DNA of 64,000 nucleotides from assembly GCF_013032505.1 (NCBI RefSeq), contig NZ_WQCG01000002.1, forward strand, positions 868,001-932,000. The letters run 5' to 3'. How positions within the stretch are numbered: position 1 is the first letter of the stretch; every line of letters starts with the position of its first letter. This stretch comes from Ruegeria atlantica. GTDB taxonomy: Bacteria > Pseudomonadota > Alphaproteobacteria > Rhodobacterales > Rhodobacteraceae. Positions 7,060 to 15,564 of the stretch are shown here, piece after piece. Position numbers and translations under genes: made by a program. The notes under the pieces were generated by a model. That model had not been told where the DNA came from and ran no database searches. It worked only from the letters and a program-made list of their open reading frames with translations.

Positions 7060-9087
7060 GTGGCAAACCTTCTTGATCCGTTTCAATTGAAACACCTGGC
7101 ATTGCGCAACCGTATCGTAAGCACATCCCATGCACCGAACTTTGTCGAAGAAGGGCATCCCAGAGACCGTTACAGGTTGTATCACGAGGAAAAGGCCAAA
7201 GGCGGGGTGGCCCTGACCATGGTTGGCGGATCGACCAATATTGCGCCTGACAGTCCATCGGTGTTTGGCCAGCTCTATGCCGGAGATGACAGTATCATTC
7301 CATGGTTCTGGAAACTGACGGATGGCGTTCACGAACATGGTGCGGCCATCATGTGTCAGATCACCCATATGGGGCGCCGCACAGCCTGGGATGATGGGCA
7401 TTGGCTACCGGTATTGGCTCCGTCCCGTGTCCGCGAACGCGCTCACCGCGCAATTCCAAAAGCAATGGAACAAGAAGACATCGACCGCGTTATTGGCGAT
7501 TTCGCAGCTGCTGCGCGTCGCTGTCAGATGGGCGGGTTCGACGGAATCGAGCTTCTGTCTCACTCGCACCTTCTGGGTCAATTCCTGTCCCCTCTGACCA
7601 ACCAGCGCGAAGATAACTATGGAGGGGCGTTAGAAAACCGCATGCGCCTGACCCTACAAGTGCTTGACGCGGTGCGTACCGAAGTCGGCCCCGAGTTCAT
7701 CCTATCGATGCGCATGACCGGCGATGAATTGACCGAAGGTGGGCTGAACGCCGAAGAATGCATTGCCGCCGCCCGGATACTGGAACGCTCCGGCCAAGTC
7801 GACCTGCTAAACATCCTCGCCGGCGCGCCCTACGATGATCTGGGCTTGGCCGGTTGGGTGCGCCCAATGGGGCTGCCCGCAGCCCCGCATATCACCGTGG
7901 CCGGACGCATCCGTGATGCCGTCGATCTGCCGATCCTGCACGCTGGTGGTATTGCGGATATTGCCACGGCCCGCCACGCTGTCTCTGGCGGCCATGTTGA
8001 TCTGGTGGGCATGACCCGCGCACAGATGGCCGATCCGCATTTGGTGGAAAAACTCGCACGTGGGGAAGAAGAGCGCATCCGCCCCTGTGTCGGCTTGGGC
8101 TACTGCGTTGATCGGGTCAATCAGGGCAAACCTGCCGTGTGCGGACACAATGCCGCCACGGGACGAGAGCAGACCTTGCCTCATGTCATCACCCGTAGCG
8201 ATACTCGCAAGAAAGTAGTTGTCGTCGGCGGTGGGCCCGGCGGGTTGGAGGCCGCGCGTGTCTGCGCCTTGCGTGGACACGAGGTCGTGCTGCTCGAGGC
8301 TTCGGATCGGCTGGGCGGGCAGTTGGTTCTGGCCGCCAAAGGGATGACACGCAGGCAGGTTTGGGGCGTTGGTGATTGGTTGATTTCCGAAGTGGTCGTG
8401 CTTGGGGTCGATATCCGCTTGAACACCTATGCCGAATCCGATGACGTGTTGTCCGAAGCCCCCGATTTGGTAATCATAGCGACAGGCGGCTGGCCCGAAA
8501 CCTTAACCATTCCCGGCGGTGAACTGGCAATTTCCAGTTGGGAAGTGTTGTCTGGTGAGGCGCGTGTGTCAGGTGAGGTGTTGTTGTTTGACGATATCGG
8601 CGATCACCCTGCGGCGGTGACGGCAGACTCGCTGGCAGGCACCGGTTGTAACGTTAATCTTGTTACTCCAGACCGATCCCTTCTACATGACCTTGGCCCA
8701 ACAACCTCTGCTGTCGCATTGCGCGATCTGGCTGCCAACGGAGTTGCCTTCACCTGCCTGCAGGAGCTCGCTTCTCTCGCCCGCGAAGGCAACCGAATTC
8801 GCGCCAGGCTGCGTCATGCCTTGACCGGTAACGTCACTGAGCGCCTTGTTGATCATGTGGTCGTCGAACATGCTCTGTCCCCAATGGCCGAACTCTATAA
8901 CGACCTGAAACCAGTTTCACGCAACCTTGGGCAGGTTGATCACAAGGCGCTCATTGGCGGCACGTTTCCATTCGTTGACATCAATCGAAGCGGTCAATTC
9001 TATTTGGCTCGAATTGGCGACGCAGTTACAAGCCGAAATATGCACGCCGCAATTCTCGATGCCTTAAGGGTCTGTGCTCCAGTCTGA
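7060..9087 (+). CDS. FMN/FAD/Fe-S oxidoreductase of the 2,4-dienoyl-CoA reductase / N-methylproline demethylase family
   Basis: 675 residues. Residues 1-340 are an Old-Yellow-Enzyme-type FMN TIM barrel (LLDPFQLKHLALRNRIV; GFDGIELLSHSHLLGQFLSP). At 341-370 is a Cys-rich segment, then an FAD/NAD(P)-binding half starting KVVVVGGGPGGLEAARVCALRG. This is the trimethylamine dehydrogenase/dienoyl-CoA reductase layout. The Cys segment reads RPCVGLGYC and ...AVC, giving three cysteines where classical members have four. This pattern resembles the betaine/N-methylproline demethylase branch (from memory of the family). The GTG at 7060 is preferred over TTG 7027: it has AAGGA eight bases upstream and gives a normal N-terminus. 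Likely an N-demethylase or enoate reductase; substrate open. Confidence 0.82.
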   Translation: MANLLDPFQLKHLALRNRIVSTSHAPNFVEEGHPRDRYRLYHEEKAKGGVALTMVGGSTNIAPDSPSVFGQLYAGDDSIIPWFWKLTDGVHEHGAAIMCQITHMGRRTAWDDGHWLPVLAPSRVRERAHRAIPKAMEQEDIDRVIGDFAAAARRCQMGGFDGIELLSHSHLLGQFLSPLTNQREDNYGGALENRMRLTLQVLDAVRTEVGPEFILSMRMTGDELTEGGLNAEECIAAARILERSGQVDLLNILAGAPYDDLGLAGWVRPMGLPAAPHITVAGRIRDAVDLPILHAGGIADIATARHAVSGGHVDLVGMTRAQMADPHLVEKLARGEEERIRPCVGLGYCVDRVNQGKPAVCGHNAATGREQTLPHVITRSDTRKKVVVVGGGPGGLEAARVCALRGHEVVLLEASDRLGGQLVLAAKGMTRRQVWGVGDWLISEVVVLGVDIRLNTYAESDDVLSEAPDLVIIATGGWPETLTIPGGELAISSWEVLSGEARVSGEVLLFDDIGDHPAAVTADSLAGTGCNVNLVTPDRSLLHDLGPTTSAVALRDLAANGVAFTCLQELASLAREGNRIRARLRHALTGNVTERLVDHVVVEHALSPMAELYNDLKPVSRNLGQVDHKALIGGTFPFVDINRSGQFYLARIGDAVTSRNMHAAILDALRVCAPV

Positions 9088-9251
9088 AAAACCATGCTCC
9101 TCGGCCGATCAAAAATGGCCGCGGATTGTCTGTACAGGCCCAGCTTGCGACAGGAACGCACGCACTTTCACAGGTATCCAGCGGCCCTTTCCTTCTGTTG
9201 AGTTCTAATGCTGCTGTCGCAGATTGCTTTCAGTGTAGTCTTGGAGAATTG

Positions 9252-9743
9252 TTAGAAAAATTTGGATAAGCACTTTGCCGCGACCCAAAGCCCAGTTCCA
9301 AAACTAAGATGTGCAAAGACGCTCTTGAGCCGCGCAATTCGTGGGTCGGGCGTCAACCGTGCCGCCAACCCCGCTCCCATGCCCGGTTGAAGGATCAGAA
9401 AGGGCGCGAGCACTGTAAATACTCCAAATGCAATCGCAGGCAGCAGGCTCGGTGTTTCAAGCCAGCTCCGACCGACTACGGCCAGAAAGCCCAGCGCAAA
9501 CACGACTCCCGTCAGATAATGCGCACTCCAGCCCAACAAACGCTCCGCCGGAACAGGGTCGCTGGCCATGATGTGCCTGTGAACAATCTGCCCCCGCGCG
9601 ACATGGCCGAGCCAACGGCCCACCATCGCGTAGTTGAGTGACTGTTGAGAGAAAATCAGCTTCTGAGAAAGGGCAATCACATCCATGAAGGCTGTTGCGC
9701 CGACGCCGATGAGAACCGCGCTGTAGAAAATTTCTGTTGTCAT
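9252..9743 (-). CDS. DUF2938-family membrane protein
   Basis: 163 residues with four hydrophobic segments: FYSAVLIGVGATAFMDVIAL, the region around LGWSAHYLTGVVFALGFLAVVG, PAIAFGVFTVLAPFLILQPGMGAG, and a C-terminal one. The pattern ATAFMD, RWLGH, LGWxxHYLTG and LQPGMGxG is that of DUF2938. The start is MTTEIF at 9743, since the longer version adds an unrelated leader. It is divergent from a MerR-family gene, and a MerR-type operator lies in its presumed promoter. Function unknown; an inducible inner-membrane protein responding to oxidant or small-molecule stress is inferred from that regulation. Confidence 0.8.
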   Translation of the reverse strand: MTTEIFYSAVLIGVGATAFMDVIALSQKLIFSQQSLNYAMVGRWLGHVARGQIVHRHIMASDPVPAERLLGWSAHYLTGVVFALGFLAVVGRSWLETPSLLPAIAFGVFTVLAPFLILQPGMGAGLAARLTPDPRIARLKSVFAHLSFGTGLWVAAKCLSKFF

Positions 9744-9791
9744 GCAGATATCGACCTTAATTTCTGTTGATGTTTTGCAGTGGAGGGGCAA

Positions 9792-9822
9792 CATGCAACT
9801 TCAAGTCAACTTGACGTCAAGA
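9792..9822 (-). promoter_or_regulatory. MerR-type promoter/operator (SoxR-box-like) for the DUF2938 gene
   Basis: On the minus strand, TTGACG and CATGTT are separated by 19 bases, the overlong spacing typical of MerR-family-activated promoters. The dyad CTTCAAGTCAACTTGACG (plus strand 9799-9816) fills the spacer. It matches the textbook SoxR box CCTCAAGTTAACTTGAGG at 15 of 18 positions. It sits between the DUF2938 start and the MerR ATG at 9825, so it can serve both genes. Confidence 0.6.
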
Positions 9823-9824
9823 CC

Positions 9825-10256
9825 ATGCTCGACATTTCCGAACTCTCTCGCGAAAGCGGATTTTCACCATCAAAACTCCGCTATTATGAAGAGGTTGGCC
9901 TGATCCGGTCGGTGGGTCGACGGGGATTGAAACGTCTATATGAGGACGAGGTGAAGACGCGAATATCCCTCATTTCTCTGGCGCAAACCGCCGGGTTTTC
10001 ACTCGGCGAAATCAAAGAGACGATAGGGTCAGAAGGCAGGCCCGAATTGGATCGTAAGGTTCTGGCAGCAAGGGCGGATGAAATTGACGTGAGGATCAAG
10101 GAACTGGCGGCCTTACGGGACGGCCTTCGCCATGTCATGAACTGCACTGCTGAAAACCACCTGGATTGTCCTCGGTTTCAGCGCATCATCCGTGTTGCGC
10201 TGACGAAGAAGCAGGTCGACGCGAAACGTTCCAAAGTGTATCTCGGCAAAAGGTAA
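9825..10256 (+). CDS. MerR-family transcriptional regulator
   Basis: 143 residues. The N-terminal winged helix ISELSRESGFSPSKLRYYEEVGLI (residues 3-26) with the GLKRLYEDE wing is classic MerR. A dimerisation helix follows, then a C-terminal C-x9-C pair in MNCTAENHLDCPRF (about 105-118). This is not the four-Cys [2Fe-2S] motif of SoxR but the CPxF type seen in many unclassified MerR proteins. The ATG at 9825 is preferred to the GTG at 9780 because the operator dyad would otherwise lie inside the coding region. Divergent from the DUF2938 gene, its likely target. The inducer is unknown. Confidence 0.85.
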   Translation: MLDISELSRESGFSPSKLRYYEEVGLIRSVGRRGLKRLYEDEVKTRISLISLAQTAGFSLGEIKETIGSEGRPELDRKVLAARADEIDVRIKELAALRDGLRHVMNCTAENHLDCPRFQRIIRVALTKKQVDAKRSKVYLGKR

Positions 10257-10351
10257 AGGAATTGTGTTTGGACCCCGTTCCTCCACTTTGGGGCTATTGA
10301 TGATTTAAGATACTGGAACACTGCCGCCCGGGCTTCACGCGTTCCTGGTGT

Positions 10352-11071
10352 TCAGCGCGGAAATTCGTTGTAGGGGCAGACATCGTCCTCGAACGGAACA
10401 TGGCGTCTCCGGAACGATGTTCCCTTGACGATCTCGGGGCGGTTGATCCGATCCATGCGAAAATGCCGGAAGTCCTCACGACTGGGGTCCCAGGCTACGA
10501 GATACCAGATCGGCGGTAAAATAAGCATAGCTTGCGGTTCCACTTCGCGGCTCGTTTCCGCGCCCTTTGCGTCCCGGTAGCCGAAGCGCAGGTTTTGCCG
10601 TTGCAGAAACGCGGTTTCGAAGGCAGGCAAAAGCGCAGCGTCAATACTTCCCATGTCCGAGATGTCCTGTTTGGGTGAAAGTTGTCCGACATGCAGACAG
10701 TCAAGAAACCTGCGCAGATCCCGCACCTTGTCGGACGGAAGGGCCTTCTCGATCTTGGCAAGTCCCGCGTCGGCGAGGCCCGAGAAGGGAAGGCTGCGCG
10801 CCGCACGCATTGCTGCGACACTGATGAGCAGAGCAAACACCTCTGCGACCGAAAGACGGGCGGTGGTCTGCACGGATTGCGGATCAAGTTGCACGCCCCC
10901 GCCACGCCCACATTCGGAATGGATAACAAAACCCTGGTCGCGCAACGCACCGATATCGCGCAATACGGTTCGTCTGGATGCACCGACCTGACAGGCCAGT
11001 TCATCTACCGTTGCTGTTCCGTTACGGCGAAGGGTGCGCACGATGGCATCATGTCGGAGACGGATGTTCAT
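10352..11071 (-). CDS. WYL-domain HTH transcriptional regulator
   Basis: 239 residues. Residues 1-60 are a DeoR/HTH_11-type winged helix (RHDAIVRTLRRNGTATVDEL, then GASRRTVLRDIGALRDQG). Residues 135-220 are a WYL domain with ILPPIWYLVAWDPSREDFRHFRMDRI. YafY-type regulators of this architecture usually repress or activate a neighbouring gene in response to a small ligand. It is divergent from a RidA-family gene, and the 85-base gap contains a perfect 17-base palindrome suited to autoregulation and control of that gene. Confidence 0.88.
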   Translation of the reverse strand: MNIRLRHDAIVRTLRRNGTATVDELACQVGASRRTVLRDIGALRDQGFVIHSECGRGGGVQLDPQSVQTTARLSVAEVFALLISVAAMRAARSLPFSGLADAGLAKIEKALPSDKVRDLRRFLDCLHVGQLSPKQDISDMGSIDAALLPAFETAFLQRQNLRFGYRDAKGAETSREVEPQAMLILPPIWYLVAWDPSREDFRHFRMDRINRPEIVKGTSFRRRHVPFEDDVCPYNEFPR

Positions 11072-11092
11072 TTATTCACCTTAACACTTATA

Positions 11093-11109
11093 GTGACAAA
11101 TTTTGTCAC
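11093..11109. promoter_or_regulatory. palindromic operator between WYL regulator and RidA genes
   Basis: GTGACAAATTTTGTCAC has perfect eight-base arms around one central base. It is the only strong dyad in the 85-base divergent gap, so it is the natural candidate site for the WYL regulator. Confidence 0.6.
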
Positions 11110-11156
11110 CATAGCGTTCTAAGGCGATCTCGGACCACTCAGCAAGGAGAATGACT

Positions 11157-11588
11157 ATGACGTCCCGAGATCAGAATACACCCGTCAGCATATTGCCGAT
11201 CATCGTTAATCCACCACATCTGTATGATCCCACGCCAAACGGCTATAGCACGGCAGTAATCTCTCCTGCTGCAGGGCGGCTGGCCTTTGTTTCAGGACAG
11301 GGCGGACAAGATCAAACCGGCAACCTATCACCGGAGTTCGGTAATCAGGTTGAACAGGCCTATGCCAATCTGGCTGTGGTCCTCGACGCGCTCGGCGCTC
11401 TCCCTCGGCACGTCGTTAAGTTAACCGTGTTCGTGGTCGACCACGATATGTCGAAGCTGGGTGTGCTGACAGAAAATGTAGTGCGGATGTTTGGCGATGT
11501 ATTGCCCGCGCAAACGCTGGTCCCTGTATCAAAACTCGCCATCGACCCTATGCTCTTCGAGGTCGAGGCCGTCGTGCATTTGGATTGA
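11157..11588 (+). CDS. RidA (YjgF/YER057c/UK114) family protein
   Basis: 143 residues with the RidA fold: SPAAGRLAFVSGQGGQDQTGNL, an alpha segment QVEQAYANLAVVLDALGA, and a C-terminal PAQTLVPVSKLAIDPMLFEVEAVV. Family members hydrolyse reactive enamines/imines or related amino-acid derivatives; members with degenerate motifs serve in degradation pathways. An ATG at 11151 lies one base from the AAGGAG ribosome-binding site (11144-11149), whereas the ATG at 11157 has a seven-base spacing and is chosen. It is followed by a GC-rich terminator. Control by the divergent WYL regulator is likely. Confidence 0.88.
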   Translation: MTSRDQNTPVSILPIIVNPPHLYDPTPNGYSTAVISPAAGRLAFVSGQGGQDQTGNLSPEFGNQVEQAYANLAVVLDALGALPRHVVKLTVFVVDHDMSKLGVLTENVVRMFGDVLPAQTLVPVSKLAIDPMLFEVEAVVHLD

Positions 11589-11598
11589 GCGCTCGATT

Positions 11599-11619
11599 GC
11601 GGCGGCGACTTGCCGCCGC
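11599..11619 (+). terminator. terminator-like hairpin after the RidA gene
   Basis: GCGGCGGC and GCCGCCGC form a perfect eight-base GC stem around a five-base loop, ten bases after the RidA stop. No T-tract follows, so termination strength is uncertain. Confidence 0.5.
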
Positions 11620-11952
11620 GATCACAAACGATACCTCGCTCGCGAGGTGGAAGCTGACGTGCGCAAACTGAGCAGCATCGGTTGCTATGGCCGCCCTGCT
11701 TTCATTGAAGCAAGCTTGGCACCCATGCCTTAAACTACATAGTTTTCGTGGTCGCCTCACACACAACACCCGTGTTTCCGACATCGGCCGGGGCGTGTTT
11801 TCGTTCGGAAATTGCCTCACGCGAAGATCGGCCCGAATTTGTCATTGATGCACTAAAAACGACGGCAGCTCAGTTGCACGCCGGCGTTGCGACCCGAATG
11901 CCCCCGCCCCGCGCGCCGTGGTATCAATTCACCTGACAATCTGCAGATGAAG
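11620..11952. other. intergenic region, no gene recognised
   Basis: No convincing gene. It holds a small ACCTCG/CGAGGT hairpin (11633-11648). Short frames on both strands have arginine-rich, unrecognisable translations. It separates the RidA gene from the convergent end of the sugar ABC operon. Confidence 0.3.
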
Positions 11953-11985
11953 TTGTCCGGCCTGCCCAAATGGTAGGCCGGACAA
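11953..11985 (-). terminator. strong hairpin ending the sugar ABC operon
   Basis: TTGTCCGGCCT (11953-11963) and AGGCCGGACAA (11975-11985) are perfectly complementary over 11 bases with an 11-base loop. It sits 15 bases beyond the stop of the binding-protein gene. The T-tract is weak but the stem is very stable. Confidence 0.65.
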
Positions 11986-12000
11986 AGTGAGTGGTTCTAC

Positions 12001-12945
12001 TTAGTCGTACAGAACGGCTGAGATCTTTGGATCGTCAATGTTCGAGGCGTCGTAATAGTAGAAGCCGGTGTCGATCAGACCTGGAACCTCTTCCCCGTTC
12101 AAAGCTGCGACTGCTGCCTTCACCGTCTCATAGCCGATGCCCACCGGGTTTTGCGTGATCGCACCTGCCATCAGGCCGCTTTTGATTGCGTCTTTCTGCG
12201 CTTTGCCGCTGTCATAGCCGATGATTACCAGGCCTTCGGTACCCAACTCCTGAACGCCATTCACAACACCGATAGCCGAGCCTTCGTTGGTGCCGAAGAT
12301 GCCATTCAGATCGGGGTTCGCCGTCAGGATCGCCTTGGTGACTTCGGTCGATTTCAGGTGGTCACCCTGGCCATACTGAACCGTGACAACTTCGATATCC
12401 GGGTACTTCTCGGCCATGCGATTGACGAAGCCATCGCGGCGATCAATACCGGTGCGGCTGGTCTGATCATGCGCGACAACAGCGACTTTGCCTTTTCCAC
12501 CAATTTTCTCTGCCATCTTGTCGGCTGCGAGCCCGGCTGCCGCCAGGTTATCCGTTGTCGCGGTTGAAAGCGGAATGTCACTGTCAACGCCGCTGTCGAA
12601 CGCGATGATGGGAATGCCCTTTTCATTGGCCTGTTTCAAAAGCGGGATCGCTGCCTGACTGTCCAGAGCGGCAAAACCAATGGCTTTGGGGTTATTGGCC
12701 AGAGCGGCAGCCAGCATGTCGATCTGGCGGTCGACCATGGTCTCATTATCCGGGCCTTCGAAGGTGATGGTGACATCAAACTCGTCAGCCGCTTGCTCCG
12801 CTCCCGACTTCACCGCCTGCCAGAACTGGTGTTGGAAACCTTTCGAAACCAGTGGGATGTAAACTTCTTCGGCTGCCGCCATCGAGGCGGGTCCTGCCAG
12901 GGTGGCTGCACTCAGCGCCCCCAGAATGAAACGACGTGAAAACAT
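12001..12945 (-). CDS. ribose-type ABC transporter periplasmic sugar-binding protein
   Basis: 314 residues. The Sec signal peptide is FILGALSAATLAGPASMAAA (about 6-25). The mature part is a type I periplasmic-binding fold: YIPLVSKGFQHQFWQAVKSGAEQAADEF, NPKAIGFAALDS, GIPIIAFDSGVDSD, GIFGTNEGSAIGVVNG and LVIIGYDSGKAQ. This is the RbsB/XylF-like family binding monosaccharides. GGAGGAG six bases upstream of the ATG supports the start. It is the fourth gene of a minus-strand operon (dehydratase, ATPase, permease, binding protein) divergent from the catabolic operon. Neighbours suggest L-fucose, D-arabinose or a related sugar as ligand. Confidence 0.93.
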   Translation of the reverse strand: MFSRRFILGALSAATLAGPASMAAAEEVYIPLVSKGFQHQFWQAVKSGAEQAADEFDVTITFEGPDNETMVDRQIDMLAAALANNPKAIGFAALDSQAAIPLLKQANEKGIPIIAFDSGVDSDIPLSTATTDNLAAAGLAADKMAEKIGGKGKVAVVAHDQTSRTGIDRRDGFVNRMAEKYPDIEVVTVQYGQGDHLKSTEVTKAILTANPDLNGIFGTNEGSAIGVVNGVQELGTEGLVIIGYDSGKAQKDAIKSGLMAGAITQNPVGIGYETVKAAVAALNGEEVPGLIDTGFYYYDASNIDDPKISAVLYD

Positions 12946-12993
12946 GTTTTTCTCCTCCAGTTGGTCGTTTTGATTATTGATTTAGTTGCTTGT

Positions 12994-14001
12994 TCATCCC
13001 GATTTCTTGCGCCGTGCCATATCGGCATAGACGGCCAGGATGATGATTGCTCCTGTCACAACGGTCTGCCACTCCTGCGCGACGGACAGCACGCGCAAAC
13101 CGTTGGTCAGCACGGCCATAATCAAGGCACCAATGAGCGTACCCAGAATCGTCCCGCGCCCGCCGGACAGCGAAGTACCTCCGATCACCACGGCGGCGAT
13201 CGCCTCCAGTTCGTATCCAAGTCCCAATGCCGGTTGCGCGGAATTCAGACGCGAGGCGATCAAGATGCCGGCGATGCCGCAGATCGCGCCGGCGAGCGCG
13301 TAAATGCGCATCTTCCACATGTCGGTGTTTACGCCGGACAGACGCACTGCTTCCTCATTGGAGCCAAGCGCAAAGGTGTACCGGCCCAGAACCGTGCGCC
13401 CCAGAATGTATGAGGCTGCGATAGCCACAAGGAACAGGATCAGAACACCATTGGGGATGGGCAGAGACGGAAAAACCTCTCCGATCAGTGACCCGCGCGA
13501 AATCAGGTCGAAACCCGGCGTATCGTTGAAGTAGATTGGCCGCGTTCCCGAGATAACCAGCGAAAGACCTTTGAGGATCAACATCATCCCCAGCGTGGCG
13601 ATAAAGGGTGGGATTTTCATTTTGGCAACGAATGTGCCTGAGCAAAGTCCGCAGAAGGCCCCTGCGGCTATGGCTGCAGCAACGCCCAGCAGCAAGGGCA
13701 TCCCGAGATATGTCAGCACCACACCGGCGATCACTGCGCAGAAGGTCATCAATGTCCCAACCGACAGATCAATGCCACCCGTAATGATAACCAGCGTCGC
13801 GGCGACGGCCAGAACGCCGTTAACTGATGTCGCCTGAAGAATGGCGATCATATTCGACGTCTGCATGAAGTTGGGTGAAGCAATGGAAAAACCGATCAGC
13901 AGAATGATCAAACTGGCAAAGGCCAAAAGCTTTTGATACGCGCCGCTGTCCGCAAGGCCCGATAGTGGCTTTTTCTTTTCGATGTCGGTTGCTGTGGTCA
14001 T
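12994..14001 (-). CDS. ribose-type ABC transporter permease
   Basis: 335 residues, inner-membrane channel subunit of the RbsC/AraH family (BPD_transp_2). About nine hydrophobic segments are visible, with the family-typical [20 protein letters not shown], the [16 protein letters not shown] stretch, [21 protein letters not shown] and the [20 protein letters not shown] motif near the C-terminus. The ATG at 14001 overlaps the ATPase stop by four bases, and residues encoded upstream of it do not belong to the family. It works with the neighbouring ATPase and binding protein in monosaccharide import. Confidence 0.92.
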   Translation of the reverse strand: MTTATDIEKKKPLSGLADSGAYQKLLAFASLIILLIGFSIASPNFMQTSNMIAILQATSVNGVLAVAATLVIITGGIDLSVGTLMTFCAVIAGVVLTYLGMPLLLGVAAAIAAGAFCGLCSGTFVAKMKIPPFIATLGMMLILKGLSLVISGTRPIYFNDTPGFDLISRGSLIGEVFPSLPIPNGVLILFLVAIAASYILGRTVLGRYTFALGSNEEAVRLSGVNTDMWKMRIYALAGAICGIAGILIASRLNSAQPALGLGYELEAIAAVVIGGTSLSGGRGTILGTLIGALIMAVLTNGLRVLSVAQEWQTVVTGAIIILAVYADMARRKKSG

Positions 14002-15524
14002 TGGACTGTCCCTGTTACCTGCATCGCAGCCGCGCGTTGCGTGGCCAGATGCATGATGTCTTCTTGTGTGGTGTCTTTGCCGCCCGGCAGAATTCCGGTC
14101 AGTCGCCCTTCGCACATCACGGCGATGCGATGGCTAAGACGCATGATCTCGGGCAGTTCAGACGAGATCACGATGATCGTCTTGCCCTGCCCCGCCAGGT
14201 CTTCCAGCAGTTTGTAAATCTCGGATTTCGCGCCGACGTCGATGCCACGTGTGGGCTCGTCGAAAATCAGAATATCGCAGTCACGTAGCAGCCATTTGGC
14301 GATGACAACCTTCTGCTGGTTGCCGCCTGACAGAAGGCGAACCTCTTGCACATCCGATGGCGTTCTAATGCCCAATTGCTGGATGTAGCTTTTCGCAGTG
14401 TCGCTGATTTCACCATCATGCAGAACACCGCCTGCGCCCGTGAACAGATCCATCGAGGCAAGCGCAATATTGTCGCGTACGTTCATACCGGTGGCGAGGC
14501 CGAAATGCTTTCGGTCTTCGGACAGGTATCCGATCCCTGCCTTGACAGCGTCGGTGGGTGATTTGATCGACACCACCTGACCATGTACCCGGATTTCTCC
14601 GCTATCCCTGGTGTCAGCTCCAAAGATGGCGCGCGCGACTTCGGTGCGCCCCGCACCCATGAGACCGGCGAAGCCCAGAATTTCGCCCTTTTGGACCGAG
14701 AAGCTGACGTCTTGGATTTCATTGCTCCGGCTCAGCCCGGTGACTTGCAGAGACATCTCAGCATCGCCCAGATCGGGCACGTCCAGCGGTTCTTCCTTGA
14801 CCTCGCGGCCCACCATCATGGCGATGATCTGGCTGATCGGAGTTTCGGCCGCACCTACTGTTCCGACGTATTCACCATCGCGCATGACTGTCACGCGATC
14901 TGAGATTTGCTTGAGCTCGTCCATCTTGTGGCTGATGTAAACGATACCCACGCCCTCGGCCTTGAGGCGGCGGATGATCACGAACAGCTCGGCAATCTCT
15001 GCGTCATTCAGGGCCGCCGTGGGCTCGTCCATGATCAACACTTTGGATCGGAACGACAGTGCCTTGGCGATCTCGACCATTTGCTGTTTTGCGATGGTCA
15101 GGCTGCCAACCAACGCCTTGGGATCAAGGCTGAGGTTCATCGCAGCAAAGATTTCGGCGGTCTGCGTATTCAGCGCCGCCTCGTCCAATCGACCAAAGCT
15201 CTTGCGCGGTTCGCGCCCGATAAAAATGTTCTGAGCCACGGTCAGATCGTTCATCAGGCTCAACTCCTGATGAATGATCCCGATGCCCAGATCCTGCGCT
15301 TCACGGGGGGTTGTCGGGCTGACTTCACGCCCTTCAATCTTCAGCGTTCCACCATCGCGCTGATAGATACCCGACAGGATCTTCATCAACGTGCTTTTCC
15401 CGGCCCCGTTCTCACCCATCAGCGCGTGAACTTCGCCCGGTTCAAGATCGAACTGCACGGATTTCAGCGCGTGCACACCAGGGAAGAACTTATCAATCCC
15501 CGTCATTTCGACCAATTTATTCAT
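13998..15524 (-). CDS. ribose-type ABC transporter ATPase (double nucleotide-binding domain)
   Basis: 508 residues, RbsA/MglA-like, with two fused ATPase halves. The N-half has Walker [15 protein letters not shown] (about 36-49) and Walker [12 protein letters not shown]. The C-half has the usual degenerate Walker [17 protein letters not shown] and a good signature [15 protein letters not shown], then [14 protein letters not shown]. The ATG at 15524 has GGGAGG five bases upstream; a codon four residues earlier lies inside that site. It energises import by the permease encoded next. Confidence 0.93.
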   Translation of the reverse strand: MNKLVEMTGIDKFFPGVHALKSVQFDLEPGEVHALMGENGAGKSTLMKILSGIYQRDGGTLKIEGREVSPTTPREAQDLGIGIIHQELSLMNDLTVAQNIFIGREPRKSFGRLDEAALNTQTAEIFAAMNLSLDPKALVGSLTIAKQQMVEIAKALSFRSKVLIMDEPTAALNDAEIAELFVIIRRLKAEGVGIVYISHKMDELKQISDRVTVMRDGEYVGTVGAAETPISQIIAMMVGREVKEEPLDVPDLGDAEMSLQVTGLSRSNEIQDVSFSVQKGEILGFAGLMGAGRTEVARAIFGADTRDSGEIRVHGQVVSIKSPTDAVKAGIGYLSEDRKHFGLATGMNVRDNIALASMDLFTGAGGVLHDGEISDTAKSYIQQLGIRTPSDVQEVRLLSGGNQQKVVIAKWLLRDCDILIFDEPTRGIDVGAKSEIYKLLEDLAGQGKTIIVISSELPEIMRLSHRIAVMCEGRLTGILPGGKDTTQEDIMHLATQRAAAMQVTGTVQ

Positions 15525-15564
15525 TTTCCCTCCCATGTGCCCCTCTCCCTTGGGCCCGACGCGA

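Noticed and set aside
9825..10256. SoxR itself
   Set aside because: The regulator lacks the four-cysteine iron-sulfur motif of SoxR; only the DNA site resembles SoxR's.
11633..11648. Second terminator after the RidA gene
   Set aside because: The ACCTCG/CGAGGT stem is only six bases with a four-base loop and no T-tract; it is left as a minor note.
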